Source: Polyangium jinanense
GTDB lineage: Bacteria > Myxococcota > Polyangia > Polyangiales > Polyangiaceae
Assembly: GCF_028435365.1 (NCBI RefSeq)
Contig: NZ_JAGTJJ010000047.1
Location: forward strand, 27,808 to 91,807
Direction of reading: 5' to 3'
DNA length: 64,000 nt
This document shows, one piece after another, positions 26,985-35,570 of this stretch. Position numbers and translations under genes: made by a program. Every line of letters begins with the position of its first letter. Within the stretch, counting starts at the first letter, position 1. Below the pieces are notes generated by a model. The model saw nothing but the letters and a program-made list of their open reading frames with translations, ran no database searches and was not told the origin of the DNA.

Positions 26985-28367
26985 TTAGCGCGTTTCCGCG
27001 GAGGGCACGGGCGTCGGGAGACGGCCGGGCAGGAGAAGCGCGCAGCCGAGGGTCACGACCAGCGATACGCAAAAAATCACGATCGAAGTCGCGTGCTCGT
27101 GCCTGGCGATTTCGGGGACCTTGCTCTCCGTGAGGACCAGGCCGAGCACGGTCAAGCCGGCAATGCCGCCGAGGTAGCGCATGGTGGACGTGAGGCCCGC
27201 CGCCATTCCGCTTTTTTCTCGGGGCACGTCGTTCATCGACGAGGCTTGCGACGGCGCCGACGTCAGGCCGAGGCCCAGCCCGAGCAAGCCGAGCGCGGGC
27301 ACCGCGTCCGTCACGGAATGGAAGGGGAGGAGCACGAGCAGCACCATTCCACCGAGCGCGAGCGCAGAGCCGGCGAGTGCCACGGCGCGCGCGCCGAAGC
27401 GCTCGGACGCTCGACCCGCGACGGGGGAGGCGACGATCATCATGGCCATCATCGTGACCAGCGTATTGCCGACGTCACGTGGCCCGGCGCCGAAGAGCCG
27501 CCCCGCCACCTGCGGCAGCTCGAACAGCGTCGAATACATGGCGAAGTTCTGGATCGCAATGAGCAAGCTCCCCGCGACGAACGTCCGGCGCCGGAACAAC
27601 GAGAAATCGATGATGGGATCCGCGGCGCGCCGTTCCCACAAGGCGAACGGGACGAACCCGAGGACGCCGAGCGCGGCCGCCCATCGGAGGTCCTTGTTTT
27701 CGAGGCCGATCACGAGCCCGAGGAGCGAGGCCCCGAGCAGTACGGAGCCGAGCAGGTCGAAGCGCGGTCGCGCCACGGCGGGCTCGTTCGGCCGTGACGT
27801 CGCGGACGCGCCGAGGTGCAAGACCGCGGCCGAGACGAGCAGGACCGGTACGTTCGCGAGGAAAATGGAGGTCCACCCGAAATGCGTGACGAGCAGCGCC
27901 CCGATCTTCGGCCCGAGGCCTGCCGAGAGGCCCAGAATGGCGCCCAGCGTGCCGAATGCGCGTCCTCGCACCTCCGCCGGGAGCTCCGTGCGGAGCAGGG
28001 CAAACGCGCTCGGAGCGAGGATCGCGCCACCCGCGGCCATGAGAATGCGCGCGGCCGTGAGCCCCGGGAGCCGGGGCCAGACGTAAGCGAGCGCGGCGCC
28101 GAGCGCGAAGAGGACCTGGCCCAGCGCGATCGCCCGCCGATACCCGAGCCGATCGCCGAGCTTGCCGCCCGGGCTTTGCAGGACGATGTTCGTGAGCAGA
28201 TAACTCGAGACGAGCCCCTGCCGGAGCACGCTCGATTCGGCGTGGAGGTCGCGCGACATCTCGGGCAATGCGACGGCCACCATCGTCGAGTTGAGCGGCG
28301 CGAGCGAGGCCGACAGCGCGATCGCGACGAGCAGCCGCGCGGGAATGCGGGGGCGGGGCTCAGCCAC
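26985..28367 (-). CDS. MFS drug-type efflux transporter
   Basis: 460 aa, with about 14 hydrophobic segments, in the DHA2-like multidrug group. Motif A is seen in GKLGDRLGYRRA, an antiporter-type motif C in LGLSAGLGPKIGALL, and an early acidic/Asn segment in NSTMVAVALPEM. The start is a GTG at 28367 that overlaps the end of the ATP-grasp gene by 8 bp; the frame extends further upstream only as a shadow of that gene. It is the third gene of an overlapping operon with two PEP-synthase-like proteins and divergent from TetR. Likely exports a toxic compound that the other two genes modify (inference). Confidence 0.88.
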   Translation of the reverse strand: MAEPRPRIPARLLVAIALSASLAPLNSTMVAVALPEMSRDLHAESSVLRQGLVSSYLLTNIVLQSPGGKLGDRLGYRRAIALGQVLFALGAALAYVWPRLPGLTAARILMAAGGAILAPSAFALLRTELPAEVRGRAFGTLGAILGLSAGLGPKIGALLVTHFGWTSIFLANVPVLLVSAAVLHLGASATSRPNEPAVARPRFDLLGSVLLGASLLGLVIGLENKDLRWAAALGVLGFVPFALWERRAADPIIDFSLFRRRTFVAGSLLIAIQNFAMYSTLFELPQVAGRLFGAGPRDVGNTLVTMMAMMIVASPVAGRASERFGARAVALAGSALALGGMVLLVLLPFHSVTDAVPALGLLGLGLGLTSAPSQASSMNDVPREKSGMAAGLTSTMRYLGGIAGLTVLGLVLTESKVPEIARHEHATSIVIFCVSLVVTLGCALLLPGRLPTPVPSAETR

Positions 28368-29166
28368 GGGTGATCGCTCTCCTCTGGAGCAGATAGAGGC
28401 GATCCGCGGCGAACGCCCATTCCAGATCCTGCGTCCCACCGAAGGCCGCCTCGCAGGTCGAGGCCAGCGCGTCGAGCGCGGCGAGGTGCGCGTCGTCGAG
28501 GCACAACGCCGAGACTTTGTGCGCGGGGACGGGGACCTCGGCCGTGCCGCCTTCCTCGCTCCACAGGATCGCGCAGTCCTTCTCGCCCGGCATCTTTTCG
28601 AGAACACGACCTCCGCGGGCCACGCGATAATGGTCCGGTGTGACGATCCCCGCGACGACCGCCTCGCCGAGGCCCCACGTCGCTTCGATGACGCGCTCGT
28701 CGGCGCCCGTCGTCGGGTGGCGGGTGAAGAGCACGCCCGCGCAATCGGCGTGGACGAGCCTCTGCACGACGACGCCCATGCGAGGCTCCTGCGGGAGCCC
28801 GAGCTTGCGTCGATACGCGAGCGCCGACGCCGTCCGCGCCGAGCCGTGCACGGTCGCGAGCGCATCGAGCAATTGGCGGACGCTCCGCACGTTCAAGACC
28901 GTCGCATGTTGCCCGGCAAAACTCGCCGCGGCGCCGTCCTCGCCGATCCCGGAGGACCGCACCGCCACGGGCCCGGCGAGCGTCGCGAATGCGTCGAAGA
29001 GCCGGCCGCGCAGCGCCTCGTCTCCCGCGACGACGCGATCCACGCATTCGGACGAGAGCGCGAACGCCGGCGGTACGGGCAGGCCGCTTTGGTGCGCTTG
29101 CCCGAGCTGCGCGGCTTTTCCGCCGAAATCGGCCTCCGGAAGGTGTTCGTCGAGCGCCGCGATCAT
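28360..29166 (-). CDS. PEP synthase/rifampin phosphotransferase-type ATP-binding domain protein
   Basis: 268 aa corresponding to the N-terminal ATP-grasp (PPDK_N) domain only: KAAQLGQAHQSGLPVPPAFAL, AVRSSGIGEDGAAASFAGQH, MGVVVQRLVHADCAGVLFTRHP, EATWGLGEAVVAG, and the closing DLEWAFAADRLYLLQRR. In PEP synthase and rifampin phosphotransferase (RPH) this domain transfers a phosphate from ATP to a mobile His domain, which is here encoded by the separate upstream gene. Start and stop overlap both neighbours (ATGA with the His-domain gene; 8 bp with the MFS gene), so the three products are expected in fixed ratio. A split kinase of this kind should work only as a complex. Confidence 0.85.
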   Translation of the reverse strand: MIAALDEHLPEADFGGKAAQLGQAHQSGLPVPPAFALSSECVDRVVAGDEALRGRLFDAFATLAGPVAVRSSGIGEDGAAASFAGQHATVLNVRSVRQLLDALATVHGSARTASALAYRRKLGLPQEPRMGVVVQRLVHADCAGVLFTRHPTTGADERVIEATWGLGEAVVAGIVTPDHYRVARGGRVLEKMPGEKDCAILWSEEGGTAEVPVPAHKVSALCLDDAHLAALDALASTCEAAFGGTQDLEWAFAADRLYLLQRRAITRG

Positions 29167-30938
29167 AACGCCACCTCCGCCACGAACGAGGGCGCCGCGG
29201 CGAGGACCGTCACTTCGCCGGTCGCGCCGTCAACGCGCACGCGCGCGCCGTCGGGGATCGTCGTCGTCGCCTCTTTCGTGCCGACGATACCGGGAATGCC
29301 ATATTCGCGGGCCACGATCGCCGCGTGGGAGAGCTGCCCGCCTCGATCCGTCACGATCGCGCCGAGCAGCGGGAGCACGACATTGAAGTAAGCCGACGTC
29401 GACCGCGTCACGAGCACGTCGCCTTTCTGGATTCGCCCGAAATCCGCAGGGTCGAGGACGACACGCGCCGTTCCTTCGTACACGCCCGCATTGATGGTGA
29501 GCCCCTTGACGCGCACGGCAGAGCTCTCGGTCTCGGGCGGTTTTCCCACGTCCGCATGGTCCGCGGTCATGTCGGCCATGAGCATGTTCATGGCCTTCAT
29601 CGCGCGGCGCGCTGCGGCTGGGAACACGTCGAGGGGCGGGGGCTCGCCGGGCGGCGCATTCAACCACGGAGGCGCGTGTTCGAGCGTCATCGTCGCGCGA
29701 TAAAGGGTGCGCTTGCCGATTTCTGCCGCGGAGGGGCCGCTTCGGCCTTCGAGAAGCGCGAACATCTCGTCGACCGTGAGGTCTGCGGCGTGCTCGCGAT
29801 CCTCGACCTTCCCGGCGGAGGCGAGCCGGCGCCCCACCTCGAGCACGGCCCTGCGCGCGAGCCCCGTCCCCCAGCTATCGGCGTAAATGCCTCGCTCGTC
29901 GCGCAGCCGGTTCACGAGTCGCGCCTCGCCGAGCAGCTCGTCGAATTGCGCCCGTCGTCCCGCCGGCACGCGTGCGCGGATCTCCCGCTCCTTTTCGTCG
30001 CGCGCGGCGAGCGCCTCCTGCCCGCGATCCTGCTCGACCGTCGCTCGAATCGCTCGGACGAGCATGTCCGGCAGCTCGCCCGCCGTCTTGTCCGAAACGT
30101 CGTAGCCGATCGACCGATAGCGCACGAGATCCAGATACCCACGCGCCGCCACCCCGACCTCGCCCGGCATCGCCACGAGCGCATCGAGCACGCTCTGCGC
30201 ATGGCCCCGCCGAGCGAGCACCGCGCGGCCCTCCTCACTCGCGCGGAGCGCCTTCGCCAGCGCTTCGAGCTCGTCGATTGCGATTCCGCGGGCGAGCGGC
30301 GACGTTCCTCGCAAAAGCGAGAGCGCCTCCCCCGTGCTCACGCCCGTCCATTCGCAGACGTGCGCGAGGTAATCCCCCGTCGGCAGCATGCCCGTGAAGT
30401 TGTACGTGTGGTGGAGCGTGATCATCTCCGCCATGTGCGCCCGCGCGCGCTCTACGTGCGCACGAAGCGCCTGGAGATCGAGCGTCGCCGGATCGATCGC
30501 CTGGAGGGCCAGGTGCTTCTCGATGGCGCGCGGTTTGTCGACCCGATCCCAGTGCTGGAGGTCCGTGCGCCAGAGTTTCGTTTCGAAGACACGCTCGCAT
30601 CGCTCGAAGCGCGCACGAATGTCGGGATGCAGGCGGAAGAGGAGCCACATCACGGGCTTCGGCGGCGGCCCGCTGCCCAGGCGCGAGGCCAGGCCCGCAG
30701 GGATGCCGAGCGGCACCATCTGAGCGTAGGCGAAGCCATTCACCATGGCCATGGTCATCCCTTTCATGGGAAGCCCGTATCGCTCCATTCCCTTCGCGAA
30801 CCCTACCGGGAGGCCCCTCGTCAGCGCGTCGGCGCCAAATCGCGAGCCAGGGCGCGTGAAATGCGTTTTCTCGATCTCCCAGGGGCCGGGCCCGGGCGGC
30901 TCGAACCTGATATCGGCGAACATCGGATGGACCTTCAT
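29163..30938 (-). CDS. PEP-utilizing enzyme, RPH-like central and phospho-His domains
   Basis: 591 aa. The N-terminus (FEPPGPGPWEIEKTHFTRP) and the helical middle part (about 20-430) match the substrate-binding region of RPH/PEP-synthase-like proteins; the C-terminal ~110 residues are the swivelling phospho-His domain with TDRGGQLSHAAIVAREYGIPG, whose His is the phosphocarrier. The ATP-grasp part is missing and is supplied by the next gene. ATG 30938 is preferred (GAGG 8 nt upstream); a GTG at 30947 is in frame. The promoter region is shared with a divergent TetR regulator and holds palindromes. The substrate is not shown by the sequence; a rifamycin-type or other antibiotic is a reasonable guess given the pump. 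Confidence 0.82.
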   Translation of the reverse strand: MKVHPMFADIRFEPPGPGPWEIEKTHFTRPGSRFGADALTRGLPVGFAKGMERYGLPMKGMTMAMVNGFAYAQMVPLGIPAGLASRLGSGPPPKPVMWLLFRLHPDIRARFERCERVFETKLWRTDLQHWDRVDKPRAIEKHLALQAIDPATLDLQALRAHVERARAHMAEMITLHHTYNFTGMLPTGDYLAHVCEWTGVSTGEALSLLRGTSPLARGIAIDELEALAKALRASEEGRAVLARRGHAQSVLDALVAMPGEVGVAARGYLDLVRYRSIGYDVSDKTAGELPDMLVRAIRATVEQDRGQEALAARDEKEREIRARVPAGRRAQFDELLGEARLVNRLRDERGIYADSWGTGLARRAVLEVGRRLASAGKVEDREHAADLTVDEMFALLEGRSGPSAAEIGKRTLYRATMTLEHAPPWLNAPPGEPPPLDVFPAAARRAMKAMNMLMADMTADHADVGKPPETESSAVRVKGLTINAGVYEGTARVVLDPADFGRIQKGDVLVTRSTSAYFNVVLPLLGAIVTDRGGQLSHAAIVAREYGIPGIVGTKEATTTIPDGARVRVDGATGEVTVLAAAPSFVAEVAL

Positions 30939-31011
30939 TGCCTTCACCTCGTCCTGATGGTGACGATCTCGTTACGAACGCATGACGATTCCGAGGCTAC
31001 GGGCTCCGACC

Positions 31012-31053
31012 CTGGACGTCCAGTACTCTCTGACCATCTGGGAAAGTTGGTCA
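31012..31053. promoter_or_regulatory. Palindromes in the TetR / PEP-utilizer divergent promoter
   Basis: CTGGACGTCCAG (31012-31023) is a perfect 12-bp palindrome, and TGACCA (31031-31036) with TGGTCA (31048-31053) form an inverted repeat with 11-nt spacing. They lie between the start codons at 30938 and 31109, where a TetR repressor would be expected to control both directions. Role inferred. Confidence 0.4.
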
Positions 31054-31108
31054 TCCGGTACCAGCACCTCTTGGTTCTCGGTCGGGGACCGCTGTAGAGT
31101 ACGGCGTG

Positions 31109-31810
31109 ATGGCAGCGTGCGATGACGAACAACACCGAGCGCGCGGCGAGCGGATCCTCGCGGAAGCACAGGAGCTTCTTCTCGGGTGGGGCTACAAGCG
31201 GGTCACGATCGACGACATCGCGCGTCGTGCTCGTGTAGGAAAGGGCACCATCTACCTCCACTGGAAGTCGAAGGAAGCGCTCTTCATGGAGCTGCTGCGT
31301 CGTGAGATGGCTTCCATGCTCGGTGCGCAGCTCGACGACATGCGAGGGGATCCGAGGACGGTCTTGCCGCACCGGATGCTTCGCTCGATGTTCCTGCTCC
31401 ACGCCGGGCGCCCGCTCGCCAGGGCCATTTTCGGAGAGGACACCGACATTCTGGGAGCGCTCGCGCCGGACCGATCGACGCCGTCCTTGGCGCGCGCCCT
31501 CGGGCTCACGGACCTGCTCCATCGGATGTTGCAGGCCTTCAGGGAGCACGGGCTCTTGCGCTTGGATCGCTCGCTCGCCGACCAGGCGCATTCCATCGAG
31601 GCCATCCTGGCGGGTTCGTTTTTGCTCACGAAGCTGCAGCCGCACGAGGCGCCCACGCTGGAGCGGCAGGCGGACATCCTGGCAACCACGGTACGAGACG
31701 CATTCGAGAGGCCCGATCCGCCGGATTGCGCAGCCGTGGAAGCGGCGGCGGTGCGTCTCGGCAAGATGCTCGACGAGATGCGCACGCACCTGCTCGGCGG
31801 ACGAGCTTAG
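31109..31810 (+). CDS. TetR family regulator
   Basis: 233 aa. The HTH is clear: ILAEAQELLLGWGYKRVTIDDIARRARVGKGTIYLHWKSKEALFMELL (about 17-64). The C-terminal domain is helical and divergent. ATG 31109 is taken rather than the GTG just before it (31106). Divergent from the three-gene PEP-utilizer/ATP-grasp/MFS operon, 170 bp between the starts; the layout is that of a local repressor of a detoxification-efflux operon, though this is inferred. Confidence 0.9.
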   Translation: MAACDDEQHRARGERILAEAQELLLGWGYKRVTIDDIARRARVGKGTIYLHWKSKEALFMELLRREMASMLGAQLDDMRGDPRTVLPHRMLRSMFLLHAGRPLARAIFGEDTDILGALAPDRSTPSLARALGLTDLLHRMLQAFREHGLLRLDRSLADQAHSIEAILAGSFLLTKLQPHEAPTLERQADILATTVRDAFERPDPPDCAAVEAAAVRLGKMLDEMRTHLLGGRA

Positions 31811-31888
31811 GTGCCTCGGAGAAATTTTTTTTCGCGCGATCGATGAGTTCTCGGCGCGGGCCCGGTCTACGTGGACAAGGAGACCACG

Positions 31889-32683
31889 ATGACGACGGGT
31901 ACGCGCAAGACGCACGATTTTTGCTGGATCAACCTGATGACCCCGGAGGCCGAGCGCGCGCGCGCGTTCTTCGGCGCGCTGTTCGGCTGGACGTACGGTG
32001 AGATGCCGGGTGTCCCCGGGGGGCAGCTCATCCTTGTCGGGGAGCGCACGGCCGGCGCGCTGATGGATCTTGCAGCGGCGAACATGCCGCAAGGCACGCC
32101 GCCGGTCATCGGGGTCATGGTGAAGGTCGAGAGCGCCGACGCCGCCGTCGCGAAGGTCACCTCGCTCGGCGGGCGCGCCGAGCCGGCATTCGATGTGCTC
32201 GAAAATGGCAGGATGGCCATGTGCACGGACCCGAACGGCGCCGTCTTCGCCGTGTGGCAGCCGAAAAAGGAGGCCGGCATGGACGTCGACAGCCACGCGC
32301 ACGGCGCGCCGAGCTGGTTCGAGACGATCACGAGCGACGTCGGCCGAGCGACGGCGTTTTACGCAACGCTTTTCGGCTGGACGCCGGAGGAGCAGCAGCC
32401 GGTGCCCGGCATGACGTACACACTTTTTAAGCTCGACGGTGTCCCCGTTGCCGGCGCGATGCAGGCCCTGCCGCACGTGGGGGACGTCCCGCCGCATTGG
32501 GGCATGTCCTTCGCGGTCACGAATGCCGACGAGACGGTGCGTCGCGGCGTGGAGCTCGGCGCGTCGCTCTGCATTCCGGTGCAGGAGCTCCCCTGTGTCG
32601 GTCGTTTCGCGCTGCTCAAATCGCCGCAAGGGGTCCCGTTCCACATCGTCGAGTGGGCGCGTCCCACAGGCGCCGCCGAATGA
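31889..32683 (+). CDS. VOC family protein with two glyoxalase/bleomycin-resistance-type domains
   Basis: 264 aa with tandem VOC modules: residues about 8-125 (FCWINLMTPEAERARAFFGALFGWTY ... MCTDPNGAVFAVWQ) and about 140-260 (SWFETITSDVGRATAFYATLFGWTPEEQ ... FALLKSPQGVPFHIVEW). Each has the beta-alpha-beta-beta-beta pattern and the closing acidic/His positions of the superfamily. Such two-domain proteins bind metals or small hydrophobic compounds; the specific reaction is unknown. ATG 31889 has AAGGAG 6 nt upstream. Follows the TetR gene by 78 bp on the same strand, possibly co-transcribed with it. Converges with the FMN reductase gene. Confidence 0.88.
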   Translation: MTTGTRKTHDFCWINLMTPEAERARAFFGALFGWTYGEMPGVPGGQLILVGERTAGALMDLAAANMPQGTPPVIGVMVKVESADAAVAKVTSLGGRAEPAFDVLENGRMAMCTDPNGAVFAVWQPKKEAGMDVDSHAHGAPSWFETITSDVGRATAFYATLFGWTPEEQQPVPGMTYTLFKLDGVPVAGAMQALPHVGDVPPHWGMSFAVTNADETVRRGVELGASLCIPVQELPCVGRFALLKSPQGVPFHIVEWARPTGAAE

Positions 32684-32689
32684 CTCCGT

Positions 32690-33274
32690 TCAGGCCTTCT
32701 CGCGCGCGGCTTTGAGCGCCAAGGACCACCAGACGAGCTCGTCCAGCATGGCGGTGGCGTTTTTCTGCAGGTGCTCGATTTCCGCGAGGCTCTTCCCCTG
32801 CTTCGCCGCGAAAAAGTCCGCGCCCTGGATGTGAACGCCGGTCCGGGTCGGCGCCATCTGCAGCTCGACGCAAATGAGACGTAGCTGCTCGACGGCGCGC
32901 GCCCCGCCGACGCTCCCGTACCCCACGCAGGCGGCGGCCTTCCGGATCCACTCCACGTAGGCGTAATCGAGCGCGTTTTTGAGCACGCCGGGCGGCGCAC
33001 GATTGTACTCGGGCGTGACGAAGATGTAGCCGTCGAATTCCGCCACCTTCTTCTGCCAGCGCTGGGCGACCTCGTTCTTGCTCGGCGCCCAGGCGTTCGA
33101 GGCCACCTCGTCGAAAAAGGGCATGGGGAAATTGCGCAGGTCGAGGATCTCGGCGTCGACGTCGTCACGCCGCGAGGCCAGATCGAAGATCCACTGGGCG
33201 GGCTTGTGGCCGAACCGCGTCGCGCGCGTGGTGCCGATGAGGATGCCGATCCGGAGCTTCGTCATGGCGTCCAT
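32690..33274 (-). CDS. NADPH-dependent FMN reductase family protein
   Basis: 194 aa flavodoxin-like protein. Visible motifs: RIGILIGTTRATRFG (phosphate-binding loop for FMN), FVTPEYNRAPPGVLKNALDY (the family's PEYN signature) and YGSVGGARAVEQLR. Cytosolic; expected to reduce FMN, quinones or azo/nitro compounds with NAD(P)H. The start is ATG 33274 or ATG 33265; the frame extends far upstream without homology. It lies between a VOC protein and a divergent ethylene-receptor-like gene. Confidence 0.9.
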   Translation of the reverse strand: MDAMTKLRIGILIGTTRATRFGHKPAQWIFDLASRRDDVDAEILDLRNFPMPFFDEVASNAWAPSKNEVAQRWQKKVAEFDGYIFVTPEYNRAPPGVLKNALDYAYVEWIRKAAACVGYGSVGGARAVEQLRLICVELQMAPTRTGVHIQGADFFAAKQGKSLAEIEHLQKNATAMLDELVWWSLALKAAREKA

Positions 33275-33546
33275 CGTGCACGCGACGTGCGGCGCGTGAG
33301 GCCGCGGCGCCAACGCGTTGGCGAAAGAGTATTCCGTTGGCAAGCCGCATCGTACGGCGGGGCGAGGTGCGAACCGAGGGCGCTCGCGCTCGGGTTTCTG
33401 CTCGAAATGGATATCGACCGGGACGGCAACATACTTTGGAAAAATGGGCTTTGGGTAGTCCAGGCACCACAACGGAGCTCTTGTATCCGGCAAACGGCAA
33501 GGCAATCATGGCCGTGGGGAGCATCGACAGGGGGAGGGGGACTGCG

Positions 33547-34497
33547 ATGAATCGATTCCTTGCCATCGGCCTGGGAACGGCCGCCGCGATCGTGGTGTTT
33601 TTGTTGCCCACGTTCTCGCCCGTGCTCGGGTGTGTACGATCGGACGTATGGCCGAGAACCTTGATCGGCCTTCACGTGGTGTCTGATTTCGTGATCGCGT
33701 TCTCGTACGCCTGGATTCCCATGAGTCTCCTCATGTTGTGGCGCGCTCGGCGGGACATCCCGGTCAACTGGACCCTCATTTGCTTCGCGGCCTTCATCGT
33801 CCTCTGCGGCGTGGGGCATGCGCTCGAGGTCCTCGTGGTCTGGCGGCCGCTCTACTGGCTGACGGGCGAGGTGAAGGTCGCCACGGCGCTCGTATCCATC
33901 TCGACGGCCGTGCTGCTGCGGTATCGGGTCCTGCCGCAGCTGCTCGCGATCCCGAGCCTCGACGCCATCCACGCCGCGACGAGAAGAGCCGAGGAGGAGG
34001 CGGCGATGGCGTATGCGGCAAGCGCCGAGCTCGCGAAGGTCAACGAGAGGCTCATGTCGCAGACCACCGAGCTCCAGCAGGCGATTCAGCGAATACGGTG
34101 CCAGGACGCCGCCATTCGGGAGCTCTCGACGCCCGTCCTTCCCCTGCATGACCGCGTCCTCCTGTCCCCGATCATCGGGACGCTCGACAGCCCACGCGCG
34201 GCCCAGCTCGCGGAGGAGATGCTCACGGCGGTGCGAGCGCACCGCGCCGCCGTGGTGATCCTCGATCTCGCCGGCGTCGCCGTCGTGGACGCGGCGGTCG
34301 CGACGGCGCTCTTGAGGATCGTCGACGCGATACGCCTCCTTGGAGCGGCATGCGTGATCACCGGCATCCGGCCGGCCGTGGCGCAGACGATGGTCACGCT
34401 CGGGATCGACCTGTCGGCTGTCGATACCCGTGCGGACGTCCGCGAGGGGCTGCGGCACGCCATGAAGATCCTCTCCAGGCCCGCCACGGCGGGCTAG
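33547..34497 (+). CDS. Ethylene-receptor-like membrane domain fused to an RsbR-type STAS domain
   Basis: 316 aa. N-terminal membrane region: an extra helix (about 4-22) and three helices (about 39-65, 73-97, 104-127) that match the ethylene-binding domain of plant ETR1 and cyanobacterial receptors. All seven residues required in ETR1 are present with identical spacing: D47, Y54, I57, P58 (ETR1 D25, Y32, I35, P36) and I84, C87, H91 (ETR1 I62, C65, H69); a lysine at 110 matches the helix-3 lysine. The Cys-x3-His pair would bind Cu(I). A coiled coil (about 140-190) leads to a STAS domain (193-312; IRELSTPVLPL, ILDLAGVAVVDAA, VITGIRPAVAQT). No kinase domain follows. The usual phospho-Thr of RsbR (D-x-T-G-V) is Ala242 here. 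Start ATG 33547 has a GGAGG-rich SD. Confidence 0.9.
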   Translation: MNRFLAIGLGTAAAIVVFLLPTFSPVLGCVRSDVWPRTLIGLHVVSDFVIAFSYAWIPMSLLMLWRARRDIPVNWTLICFAAFIVLCGVGHALEVLVVWRPLYWLTGEVKVATALVSISTAVLLRYRVLPQLLAIPSLDAIHAATRRAEEEAAMAYAASAELAKVNERLMSQTTELQQAIQRIRCQDAAIRELSTPVLPLHDRVLLSPIIGTLDSPRAAQLAEEMLTAVRAHRAAVVILDLAGVAVVDAAVATALLRIVDAIRLLGAACVITGIRPAVAQTMVTLGIDLSAVDTRADVREGLRHAMKILSRPATAG

Positions 34498-34518
34498 CCC
34501 CTTGCGGCGCGGTTCGGC

Positions 34519-35367
34519 CTACTGGAACGCCTTTCCATGGCTCTTCAGCCAATCGTCGAAGGTCCGCGCCTTCTGCCCGAGGAGCTCTTCGACCGTATTC
34601 GTGATGTGCGCCCCAAGCCCGGCCTTGACCATTGCGTGCGCCTCGAGGATGGCGCGGATGAATAGCTCGGGCAAACCCGCCTTCACCATTCCCTCGCGGG
34701 CTGCGTCCTCGGTCACGTCGACGAACGCGACGGGCTTTCCGATCGCCGCGCTGATCTTCGCCACCTGCTCCGCCGCGCTCAGCGCCTCCGGCCCGGTGAG
34801 CATGTAGGACTTCCCTTCGTGTCCAGGTGAAATCAAGACCTTCACGGCGACCGCCGCGATGTCGCGCGGATCGATCGGCGCCGCCTTCCCGTCGCCCGTG
34901 GGTTGAAAGACCGCGCCACGGCTCTTGATCGAGCCGGCCCAGTTGAGGGTGTTCGACGCGAAGGCTCCCGGCTGGAGGATCGTCCAGGCGAGCCCCGATG
35001 CCTTGATCTTCGCCTCGGCCTCGACGTGCCAGCGACCGATCTGCATCTCGGGCGCCTGGACGACGGTCGACGACGAAAGCATCACGATGTGCGTGACGCC
35101 TGCCTTTTTCGCCGCCTCCGCCGCGTTGGCTGCGAGCTTCGCCAGATCGTCCCCCGTGAAGAGCAAGAATGCCTTATCCACGCCCGCGAACGCGGCGTCG
35201 AGCGTCTCGGGTTTCGCGAGATCGCCTTTCACGACCTCCACCTTCCGGCCGAGCTCCCCCAGCTTGGCCGGGTCGCGCACGAGCGCGCGGACCTTCTGGC
35301 CCGCCTCGACGAGCTGCTCGAGCACTGCGCTGCCAACGTTCCCTGTCGCTCCGGTCACGAGAATCAT
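34519..35367 (-). CDS. NmrA-type NAD(P)-binding protein
   Basis: 282-aa atypical short-chain dehydrogenase. It opens directly with MILVTGATGNVGSAVLEQL (nucleotide-binding Gly-x-x-Gly-x-x-G), then KVEVVKGDLAKPETL, AFLLFTGDD, HIVMLSSST and WTILQPGAFASNTL, as in NmrA/HSCARG and NAD(P)H-quinone-oxidoreductase-like proteins. It lacks a complete Tyr-x-x-x-Lys catalytic pair in the expected place, so it may act as a redox sensor or as a reductase. ATG 35367 is chosen, with GGAAGGGGAAC upstream; the longer frame to 35526 has no domain. Confidence 0.9.
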   Translation of the reverse strand: MILVTGATGNVGSAVLEQLVEAGQKVRALVRDPAKLGELGRKVEVVKGDLAKPETLDAAFAGVDKAFLLFTGDDLAKLAANAAEAAKKAGVTHIVMLSSSTVVQAPEMQIGRWHVEAEAKIKASGLAWTILQPGAFASNTLNWAGSIKSRGAVFQPTGDGKAAPIDPRDIAAVAVKVLISPGHEGKSYMLTGPEALSAAEQVAKISAAIGKPVAFVDVTEDAAREGMVKAGLPELFIRAILEAHAMVKAGLGAHITNTVEELLGQKARTFDDWLKSHGKAFQ

Positions 35368-35570
35368 CGTCCGTTCCCCTTCCTGCGCCCTGGGTAGCAC
35401 TGCATTTTTTCTACCCTGGGCCCGCCTCCAACGAGCCGGAAGATTTCCATTCGCTTGTCGGGTGATCGAGAGCGGCCCTCGGGGAGCCCGACCGAGCTCC
35501 TCCGTGGCGGGCACGGGTCCGCGCAAAAAAGCGCTTGTGTACGGTTGCCCTCTGGGCCATCTCTCGGATC

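Noticed and set aside
29325..31097. + strand frame of 590 aa opposite the PEP-utilizer gene
   Set aside because: Shadow frame; composition rich in Arg and His with no domain.
33262..34458. Minus-strand open frame of 398 aa opposite the ethylene-type gene
   Set aside because: No recognisable motif; the + strand frame has seven conserved ETR1 residues and a STAS domain.
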